Positions 6,896-12,647 of a stretch of DNA of 12,647 nt are shown in pieces. The DNA lies in NCBI GenBank assembly GCA_964554105.1, contig CAZKNF010000084.1:1-12647 (forward strand), read 5' to 3'. The translations under genes were made by a program, and so were the position numbers. Each line of letters starts with the position of its first letter. Positions within the stretch are counted from its first letter, which is position 1. The notes below the pieces were generated by a model. That model saw only the letters and a program-made list of their open reading frames with translations, was not told the DNA's origin and did not search any database. This DNA is from CAZKNF01 sp964554105. GTDB taxonomy: Bacteria; Bacteroidota; Rhodothermia; Rhodothermales; VXPQ01.

Positions 6896-9844
6896 ATGTT
6901 TACGAATGTCCTGCGTATTACCGGACTCATTCAGCTGCTGCTTTTTACCCACGTCTGCGTGGGCCAGGTGCCTGAGATGCCGATGTCCATCGATTTTGAA
7001 CGTTCGGCCGAATTTCGCGCCTTAAACAAGACAGTGTTGGACAGCCGAATGCTCGACGATCTGAGCGATCCGGACGACTGGACGTTCGAGGGGACGGGCA
7101 GGATGCGGTTTCTTGCCGCCGACGGTCCAGGAATCCCCCGGGACCTGCCAGGCGTGGACGGCGACGCCGCGGCAGCGTCCGGCGGTACCCAGGTTCTGCG
7201 GGTAGAAGTGGACATGTTCACCGATTCGCCTGCGCCTACCAGCAGGGGTCTTTCGGCGGTAAACCTGAAGCGGGTCTTTCCGGGTGAGGACTGGAGCGGA
7301 TACAACCGCATATCGATGTGGATCCGTCCGGAAGTGTCGGGCTTTCCGATGCTCCCGCTCCAGATTGTCCTCCACAACGAAGGGGAGGAGACGGTGCCGG
7401 ACATGTACCATCGCGAGGGGGTCCATTACGTCACGCTTGAGGACGACGCATGGCAGCAGGTTGTGTGGGAGATCACTCCGCTCGGAAGAGATCGGGTGAC
7501 TGCGATCGAGATCGGATACTGGGTGAACAAGATGCTGGCGGCGCCCGGCGACCGCGTCGCGTTTGAGATCGGGCGATTGGAGCTTCAGCGGGTGGAGCCG
7601 GATCACTATCTGGGATGGAATGTGGCGCCGGGACGGATATCGTTCAGTCATAGCGGCTATCAAACGGGGTCGTCGAAGACGGCATTGGCCAGCGGTCTCG
7701 ACGCTGCCGAATTCGAACTTTTGCGCGTCGACGACAGGCCTCTGGGTGAGATCGCTCTGAGGAAGCGCATCGAGACGGTCGATACCCGGCTGGGCGAGTA
7801 CCAGCGCATCGACTTCTCCGAGATCCGGGAGCCCGGCCGGTACGTGATCCGCGCAGGAGGCACCCGGACGCCGCCGTTTCGCGTCGGCGACGATGCGTGG
7901 GAGGAGACGATCTGGAAGTCGATCAATTTTTTCTATGGCGAGCGCTGCGGATTTGCCGTTCCCGGATCTCACGACGTCAACCATCGCGATTGGACGGCCA
8001 CCCAAGGCGACCAGAGCATCGTGATGAACGGCGGCTGGCACGACGCGGGCGATCTTTCGCAGGGCATGATCAATACGGGGGAGGCGACCTATGCCATGTT
8101 CGCCCTGGCGAAGCGTCTGCAGGAGCAGGGCGAGGCTTCAGCGCTGCTCGAGCGGCTTATCGAGGAGGCGAAATGGGGGCTTGACTGGGTGATGAGGGTC
8201 CGCTTCGATGGGGGCTATCGCATCGGATTTGCGAGCAACAATCTGTGGACGAACGGCATTCTGGGTGATGCCGACGATCGCTCGCGCGAGGCGCTGAACA
8301 ATCCGAATGTGAACTACATTGCTGCGGCAGCGCAAGCGATTGCCTACCGCGTCTTGAAGGATCGGGAGCCTGCGCTTGCCGCTCGAAGTCTGCGCATCGC
8401 CGAGGACGATTGGCGCTACGCCATCGACGGTGTCGAGGGACCGGAGACGTGGAGCACGCCGGCGTATGCGGCGTCGCCTGTCGAACTGTCCGGGATCGGC
8501 ATTCTCGCCTCTCTCGAACTGTTCGATGCCACCGGCAGCGAGCGATACGCCGCGAAGGCCATCGAGCTAGCGCAGATCATCGTCGATTCGCAGCAGCAGG
8601 GCTACGTCGGACCGGACTATCCCCTTGCCGGCTTCTTCTACACGGGTCCGGACCGCGAACGGCTCTTCCACCAGTTCCATCGCGGCAACGATCAAGCGCC
8701 GATCGTGGCTATGGCGCGGCTCGTCGAGACATTTCCGGACCACGACGACTGGATGGCCTGGTATTCGGTCGTCGCTCGGTACTCCGAGTACCAGAAGCGG
8801 AGTGCACAATCGACCGCGCCCTACGGCGTGCTGCCGGCTTACGTGTATCATGATACGGAGTACCTCGATATGCCGACGGCACTCGAGCGGTACGCGGCCA
8901 CGCCGGACGCCTTTCGCGAGCAGGTCGTGCGAGGCATGCCAATGGGCGACGGGTACTACCTCCGGTCGTTTCCGGTCTGGTTTAATCGCCGCGGCAACTA
9001 CGGCGTGCTTCTTTCGCAGGCGAAGGGCCTGTCTGCAGCCGCCCATGTGCGCCGCGACAGGGACGCCGCGGAGCTGGCGCAGCGGCAGGCGCAGTGGATC
9101 GTTGGCCGTAATCCGTTCGTGCAGAGCACCATGTACGGTGAGGGGTACGACTGGGCGCAGCAGTACAGCGTCTCGTCGGGAGACATCGTCGGTTCTCTTC
9201 CGGTAGGGATGCAGACCCGTCACGCCGGAGACGTGCCCTACTGGCCTTCGCAAAATATGTACGTCTACAAAGAAGTCTGGGTGCACCCCTCCGCCCGATG
9301 GCTGTGGCTGATGGAGGATCTGTCCGGGCCTGCGCTGGTCGAGGGACGCGTCGCCCCTGGAGCCGGTCGCCAGGTGGAGTTTGCGGAGGAGGGCACGGGA
9401 CGGATTATCGGGATAGACACCGGAGTCGACGGGCGCTTCCGCACCTTTGTGCCTGAGGGCGAATATGCGATTCGGTATGGAGACGCAAAGACGGGCATCA
9501 CCGCGTTGTCCGGAGGCACGCATCTCGTCGACTTGCGGCCCGGACGCTCGGTGGATTTCACGGTGACGGCAGAAACGGCCGATAATGGCGAGGTGAGAAT
9601 CCTGCTGACAGCTTCGGGCGACGGTACGCACACGTTCGAGATACGCGGGGACAACCTCGACGTTGATGAATCCTCGAAGCGGGTCGAGCTGCATCCGGAC
9701 AGCACCATCACGACTGCGTGGAGCGCGTCGATGGGTTCCACCGACGCACCCTGGGTGGCGGTCGTGATTCCCGACGGTGACGTGCAGCGGCGCCGGGACG
9801 TGGTCGGTTCACCACCGCGCTATGCGATTCCGACCTCGGAATAG
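6896..9844 (+). CDS. Secreted GH9 family glycoside hydrolase, multidomain
   Basis: A 982-residue exported enzyme. Signal peptide 1-24 (hydrophobic LIQLLLFTHVCVGQ). Residues about 55-235 form a jelly-roll-like module resembling carbohydrate-binding domains (WSGYNRISMWIRPE, AFEIGRLELQRV). Residues about 245-330 form the Ig-like domain that precedes GH9 catalytic domains (ISFSHSGYQTGSSKTA; IREPGRYVIRAGG). The catalytic (alpha/alpha)6 domain is about 335-810: GGWHDAGDLSQGM (379-391) holds the DAGD motif with base Asp383 and Asp386; NPFVQSTMYGEG (739-750); MYVYKEVWVHPSARWLW (788-804), with Glu793 the probable acid. The usual PHHR block is not recognisable, so substrate specificity may differ from cellulases. 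Residues about 812-890 look like a carboxypeptidase-regulatory Ig fold. The ATG at 6896 is chosen over an upstream TTG because the signal peptide starts there. No polysaccharide-utilisation partner is nearby. Confidence 0.88.
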   Translation: MFTNVLRITGLIQLLLFTHVCVGQVPEMPMSIDFERSAEFRALNKTVLDSRMLDDLSDPDDWTFEGTGRMRFLAADGPGIPRDLPGVDGDAAAASGGTQVLRVEVDMFTDSPAPTSRGLSAVNLKRVFPGEDWSGYNRISMWIRPEVSGFPMLPLQIVLHNEGEETVPDMYHREGVHYVTLEDDAWQQVVWEITPLGRDRVTAIEIGYWVNKMLAAPGDRVAFEIGRLELQRVEPDHYLGWNVAPGRISFSHSGYQTGSSKTALASGLDAAEFELLRVDDRPLGEIALRKRIETVDTRLGEYQRIDFSEIREPGRYVIRAGGTRTPPFRVGDDAWEETIWKSINFFYGERCGFAVPGSHDVNHRDWTATQGDQSIVMNGGWHDAGDLSQGMINTGEATYAMFALAKRLQEQGEASALLERLIEEAKWGLDWVMRVRFDGGYRIGFASNNLWTNGILGDADDRSREALNNPNVNYIAAAAQAIAYRVLKDREPALAARSLRIAEDDWRYAIDGVEGPETWSTPAYAASPVELSGIGILASLELFDATGSERYAAKAIELAQIIVDSQQQGYVGPDYPLAGFFYTGPDRERLFHQFHRGNDQAPIVAMARLVETFPDHDDWMAWYSVVARYSEYQKRSAQSTAPYGVLPAYVYHDTEYLDMPTALERYAATPDAFREQVVRGMPMGDGYYLRSFPVWFNRRGNYGVLLSQAKGLSAAAHVRRDRDAAELAQRQAQWIVGRNPFVQSTMYGEGYDWAQQYSVSSGDIVGSLPVGMQTRHAGDVPYWPSQNMYVYKEVWVHPSARWLWLMEDLSGPALVEGRVAPGAGRQVEFAEEGTGRIIGIDTGVDGRFRTFVPEGEYAIRYGDAKTGITALSGGTHLVDLRPGRSVDFTVTAETADNGEVRILLTASGDGTHTFEIRGDNLDVDESSKRVELHPDSTITTAWSASMGSTDAPWVAVVIPDGDVQRRRDVVGSPPRYAIPTSE

Positions 9845-9897
9845 ACGAGCGATCTCGTGAGCGGCGGGTCGTGCTTTGTCGCATGAGTACCAGCCGT

Positions 9898-9919
9898 CCA
9901 CCCGCGCACCACCCGCGCA
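9898..9919. repeat. Perfect tandem 11-bp repeat
   Basis: CCACCCGCGCA occurs twice head to tail (9898-9908 and 9909-9919), 54 bp after the GH9 stop codon. It is GC-rich and lies outside any gene. It may be a replication-slippage product; no function is claimed. Confidence 0.6.
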
Positions 9920-10115
9920 TGCAGCCTCGCCGCCGCGGGGTCGGCTCGTAGATAACGGTTTCGCTGCCGCAGCGGTACCTGAACAATTACAGATATCCTA
10001 GACTTGTAAAATGCCTCTGGAGTCCGCGTGTGTAAGCGTCTCGATCACGTAGAAAGTACATGAGCGGGTACATTTCGACGAAACCATCATCCGGATGGAT
10101 TATACGGTTTAGTGG

Positions 10116-10169
10116 CCGGCGGCAACCCTGCGTTGCGAAGTTGCCTCCGGACTGCGGCTTGACTGCCGC
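10116..10169 (+). promoter_or_regulatory. Two consecutive stem-loops upstream of the lipoprotein gene
   Basis: The first hairpin has arms 10116-10126 (CCGGCGGCAAC) and 10140-10150 (GTTGCCTCCGG), pairing at 10 of 11 positions around a 13-base loop. The second has arms GCGGC (10154-10158) and GCCGC (10165-10169) around TTGACT, and is followed by pyrimidine-rich TCGTTCTCTT. Together they end 32 bp before the lipoprotein start codon. They could be a leader attenuator, a terminator for upstream transcription or an operator. The downstream tract is not a clean run of T, so a standard intrinsic terminator is unlikely. Confidence 0.4.
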
Positions 10170-10201
10170 TCGTTCTCTTATCGATAATCCTTCAGGAACC
10201 A

Positions 10202-10615
10202 ATGAAGCGAAATCCTACGATTCACCCTTCACGTCTACTCACGTTCATATTGCCGCTGGCCCTCGCCGCCATGATGTCCGGCTGTACGCTGCTTGGACTC
10301 GGTGCTGCCGCCGGAGCTACCGTGGGCGGTTGTTCGCTGCTCGATACGGATGAGGACGAGACGATTACCGAGGCAGAGCTCAGCGCCGGCCTGTTCGATA
10401 CCTGGGACACGAATGGTGACGATGCCCTGACCGAAGCGGAGTTTGAGGCCGGCATCGATCGTAGTGACGTGTACGAAGACTGGTCGGGCGACTTCGACTC
10501 GTGGGACGACGATGATGACGGCGTCCTTTCAGAGCCGGAGTTCGCGGCCGGCGTATCAGAGAGTGAAAATGTAGCCCAGTGGATGGACAGCCAGTGTGAT
10601 GAACTAGGATTGTAG
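10202..10615 (+). CDS. EF-hand calcium-binding lipoprotein
   Basis: A 137-residue protein with a lipoprotein signal: basic start MKR, hydrophobic LLTFILPLALAAM, and lipobox MSGC with the lipidated Cys28. A short Gly/Ala-rich linker follows, with another Cys at 44. Three canonical 12-residue EF-hand loops then follow: 48-59 (DTDEDETITEAE), 69-80 (DTNGDDALTEAE) and 102-113 (DDDDDGVLSEPE), each with Asp or Asn at positions 1, 3 and 5 and Glu at 12. The protein is strongly acidic and would be anchored in a membrane facing the periplasm or cell surface, binding Ca2+. The start is supported by AGGAA ending four bases before it. The next gene begins seven bases after the stop, so it is probably co-transcribed with the aldo/keto reductase. 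Partner and role are unknown. Confidence 0.88.
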   Translation: MKRNPTIHPSRLLTFILPLALAAMMSGCTLLGLGAAAGATVGGCSLLDTDEDETITEAELSAGLFDTWDTNGDDALTEAEFEAGIDRSDVYEDWSGDFDSWDDDDDGVLSEPEFAAGVSESENVAQWMDSQCDELGL

Positions 10616-10622
10616 TGGAGCG

Positions 10623-10896
10623 ATGGAGATTCAGTCCAGGCATTCACTCCACACCGGCCGCTCGATGCCCGTGTTGGGGCTTGGTACGTGGGAGCTCNNN
10701 NNNNNNNNNNNNNNNNNNNNNNNNNNNNNNNNNNNNNNNNNNNNNNNNNNNNNNNNNNNNNNNNNNNNNNNNNNNNNNNNNNNNNNNNNNNNNNNNNCTC
10801 GGTGCCTTCGACTTCGAGATCCGCGAGGCCGATATGGCCGATCTCAGTGCCCGCAACGAACACTTCTCGTCGCTTTCATCCCTTCCGTACGTGTGA
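10623..10896 (+). CDS. Aldo/keto reductase, middle lost in an assembly gap
   Basis: The first 25 codons (10623-10697) read MEIQSRHSLHTGRSMPVLGL then GTWEL, the start of the NADPH-dependent aldo/keto reductase barrel with its first-strand GLGT block. After 100 Ns, 10798-10893 reads LGAFDFEIREADMADLSARN then EHFSSL, matching the C-terminal helix of the same family, with TGA at 10894-10896. The two pieces are in different frames only because the gap length is arbitrary. The family usually has 270-330 residues, so about 650-800 bp are probably missing. The catalytic Asp, Tyr, Lys and His cannot be seen. It follows the lipoprotein gene by seven bases. That both ends belong to one gene is likely but not proven. 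Confidence 0.72.
10698..10797. other. Assembly gap of 100 N
   Basis: Exactly 100 ambiguous bases, the usual placeholder for a gap of unknown length in a scaffold. The sequence left and right of it are separate contigs, so adjacency across the gap rests on scaffolding. Matching N- and C-terminal parts of an aldo/keto reductase on its two sides support the join. Confidence 0.97.
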
Positions 10897-10971
10897 CGGC
10901 CGCGGCCGCCCCCCATTCCTCTCTTGTCTGATGTAGCGAAGGCTTAATCAGAACGTACTCCTGCCGCTGAG

Positions 10972-11376
10972 ATGAATCCGGCGGCTTTAGATCAGATCGT
11001 GATAAACCTGATCTCGAACGCCGTCAAATTCACTCGCAGGGGCAGCGTCAGCGTCGAGATCTCTGCGGACGGCGACCGCGCATATGTCGATGTCCAGGAT
11101 ACTGGAACGGGTATTAGCGAATCGTTCCTCCCACACATCTTCGACGAGTATCGCCAGGAATCGCAAGGCATCGGCCGCGAATTCGAAGGATCGGGGCTGG
11201 GGATGACGATCGTCAAGCGGCTCCTCGACCGAACCGGCGGCCAGGTCGCGATCGAAAGCGAAAAGGGAGTCGGCACGTCCGTTCGGGTGAGTCTGCCCCT
11301 AGTCTCACCGCAGCACGCCTCGGGTGCGAGGAAGTCGACGGGCAGCGGCGTCGACTTCGATGATTTGCCCCTCTAA
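10972..11376 (+). pseudogene. 5'-truncated sensor histidine kinase, ATPase domain only
   Basis: The 134 codons hold almost a complete HATPase_c domain: N box LDQIVINLISNAVKFT (6-21), G1 box DVQDTGTGI (40-48), F-box region LPHIFDEY (53-60), G2 box GSGLGMTIVKRLL (73-85) and GVGTSVRVSLPL (99-110), then a 24-residue tail. The dimerisation domain with the phospho-accepting His, any sensor and any membrane segment are missing. Upstream the frame meets TAA at 10945-10947, and no kinase sequence was found in other frames between that and the reductase stop. The best reading is a relic of a full kinase. An alternative is a stand-alone anti-sigma-factor-type ATPase, but the N and F boxes are of the kinase type. 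No response regulator is adjacent. The loss is not due to the gap, which lies before the reductase end. Confidence 0.7.
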
Positions 11377-11647
11377 CAGCGCCGCTTCGCTTCAGGATCA
11401 GACGACGTCCCCTTCGCTCGACCGTGGATCTGACCCTTCGTCACGTCAAATCGGCGTTGAAACCCCTTCAATGTACCACGGTAGCTATCAACAGGAAGTG
11501 GCGGGCGGAACGAGAATGCTGCTTCTACAAGGGAAAAACCGCTGTTTGTTGGATGGGGCACACCGGTTTCCGGACCGGTTACGGGACGCAGCGAGGCTGT
11601 CCAGGGACATATCAGCCGATATCACAAATCAGTTACACGGCGAGATT

Positions 11648-12647
11648 ATGCCAGGTCTAATCGGCTTTACGAGGCGCGGAGGGGACGGCGAACGGGCCAT
11701 CCTGGAGAGAATGCAAGAGATGCTTTGGCATCAGCCGTTCTACATCGAGGACCGGATTTTCGGCGACGCGCACCTCCTGGCAACGCGGACGCACAAAGGC
11801 ATTGTACAGAAGGAGGCCCAGCCGTTTATCAATGATGGCGTGCACGTCTGGTTCAAAGGCGAGTTTTACAATCAGGATGCACTTCTCGAGGATGCCGGAC
11901 CCGGCGCTCGCGGGCTTTCGGATCCCGCTCTGCTTCTGCGGATGTACCGTAATGACAGGGATTTCGGGTTTCTGCGCCGAATCGACGGCATCTATTCAGC
12001 AGTGCTCTACGATGTCGGTACGAAGACCGTACATCTAATTACGGATCGCTACGGACTCAGCTACTTATACTGGACCATACAGGGAGACACGCTCCTCTGG
12101 GCTTCCGAGATGAAGTCGTTTCTCGCTCATCCGCGGTTCGAGCCGACGATCGATCGAGAGACGCTCGAGCACTTCCTGAGTGCGGGATATCCGTACAAGA
12201 GCAAGACCTGGTTCGAGGACGTCGAGCTGGTGCCGGCAGGCGGCGTGCTTTCGTGGGAGCTACATGAGAAACGTCTCCGCAGGAGGACCTACTGGTCGTG
12301 GAGCGACATTCGTCCGCTTACCGGACCGATCGACGAAGAGGCGCTTACCGAAGAGGTCGGCCGGTTGTGGATCGATTCGGTCCGGAGACGAAGCGGCATG
12401 GGGGGTGGTCGGATCGGTCTTTCCCTGAGCGGGGGAAGAGATTCCCGGGCGATACTGGCAGCGCTGCCCGAGCTGGGATACCCGATTCACGCCATGACCG
12501 TCGGCAATTCACATTGTGACGACGTGCGCATTGCCCGTAAGGCAGCGGATGTAAGGGGTGCGGAGCACCACGTATTCCACATCAACGGGACCAACTGGTT
12601 GGATCTAAGGAAAAGCGGCATCTGGTGGTCGGACGGTCACATCGATC
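11648..12647 (+). CDS. Asparagine-synthetase-like amidotransferase, 3' end missing
   Basis: An open frame with no stop in the window; 333 residues are seen. The N-terminal half is a class II glutamine amidotransferase fold: MPGLIGF at the start, VWFKGEFYNQDALL (67-80), RRIDGIYSAVLYD (110-122) and TDRYGLSYLYW (132-142). The second half begins the synthetase domain with the ATP-pyrophosphatase loop LSLSGGRDSRAIL (258-270). Full members have 550-650 residues, so about half is missing. The nucleophile Cys that normally follows Met is Pro here, so glutamine hydrolysis at that site is not expected; the enzyme may use free ammonia or form another amide or adenylate product, as relatives in surface-polysaccharide and natural-product clusters do. 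The start at 11648 fits the family; the same frame is open further upstream (Met at 11516 and 11471). The histidine-kinase relic lies 271 bp upstream. Confidence 0.85.
   Translation, partial: MPGLIGFTRRGGDGERAILERMQEMLWHQPFYIEDRIFGDAHLLATRTHKGIVQKEAQPFINDGVHVWFKGEFYNQDALLEDAGPGARGLSDPALLLRMYRNDRDFGFLRRIDGIYSAVLYDVGTKTVHLITDRYGLSYLYWTIQGDTLLWASEMKSFLAHPRFEPTIDRETLEHFLSAGYPYKSKTWFEDVELVPAGGVLSWELHEKRLRRRTYWSWSDIRPLTGPIDEEALTEEVGRLWIDSVRRRSGMGGGRIGLSLSGGRDSRAILAALPELGYPIHAMTVGNSHCDDVRIARKAADVRGAEHHVFHINGTNWLDLRKSGIWWSDGHID

Larger units (their letters stand above)
9845..10201. other. Intergenic region between GH9 and EF-hand lipoprotein genes
   Basis: This 357-bp region carries no gene I can support; the minus-strand frame at 9987-10202 has no recognisable character. 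It starts with a weak hairpin directly after the GH9 stop (ACGAG-CGAT-CTCGT, 9845-9858, no T-tract), has a perfect 11-bp tandem duplication (9898-9919), a small palindrome CGCTG-CCG-CAGCG (9962-9974) and two consecutive hairpins at 10116-10169 ahead of the lipoprotein gene. A good ribosome binding site, AGGAA, lies at 10194-10198. Confidence 0.6.

Noticed and set aside
7022..8041. Long minus-strand open frame (339 residues) opposite the GH9 gene
   Set aside because: It is antisense to a well-supported enzyme and shows no domain, signal peptide or operon context; GC-rich codon use leaves the opposite strand open.
8567..9694. Long minus-strand open frame (375 residues) opposite the GH9 gene
   Set aside because: Arg/His/Pro-rich composition with no recognisable family; a shadow of the GH9 coding sequence.
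10159..10188. Sigma70-like promoter TTGACT, 18 bp, GATAAT before the lipoprotein gene
   Set aside because: The -35 match is the loop of a hairpin, and the start of transcription would fall inside the ribosome binding site.
11424..11660. Plus-strand open frame of 78 residues before the amidotransferase
   Set aside because: It overlaps the amidotransferase start in another frame and has a Cys/Trp/Tyr-rich composition without any motif.

Overview
The window reads as a moderately GC-rich chromosomal segment of a Gram-negative bacterium of the Bacteroidota/Rhodothermota kind. This rests on a DUF2911 protein, a TonB-dependent receptor, the C-terminal remnant of a Bacteroidota-style outer-membrane beta-barrel receptor and a large secreted GH9 hydrolase. 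The phylum is an inference from gene content; no marker gene is present.

Layout. Positions 1-6479 are all on the minus strand. In transcription order (right to left) they hold: a membrane-anchored N-acetylmuramoyl-L-alanine amidase, overlapping by 32 bp a MamK-like bacterial actin; an ArsM-like SAM methyltransferase; a 5'-truncated remnant of an outer-membrane receptor; a TonB-dependent receptor; a DUF2911 exported protein; and a PIG-L deacetylase (overlapping TGATG) that leaves the window at base 1. A divergent intergenic region (6480-6895) follows. Everything to its right is on the plus strand: a 982-residue GH9 glycoside hydrolase, a leader region with tandem hairpins, an EF-hand lipoprotein, an aldo/keto reductase interrupted by a 100-N assembly gap, a 5'-truncated histidine-kinase ATPase fragment, and an asparagine-synthetase-like amidotransferase that runs off the right edge.

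How the genes work together. The most distinctive unit is the amidase/MamK-like pair: translationally overlapping genes for a peptidoglycan hydrolase anchored in the inner membrane with a charged cytoplasmic tail, and an actin filament protein related to the magnetosome cytoskeleton, with no other magnetosome gene in view. This suggests, but does not prove, an actin-guided cell-wall hydrolysis module. The DUF2911/PIG-L pair looks like a second small operon. The rest looks like accessory material: two C-terminal gene remnants (receptor and kinase) point to past rearrangement, and the 100-N block means gene order across 10698-10797 depends on scaffolding.
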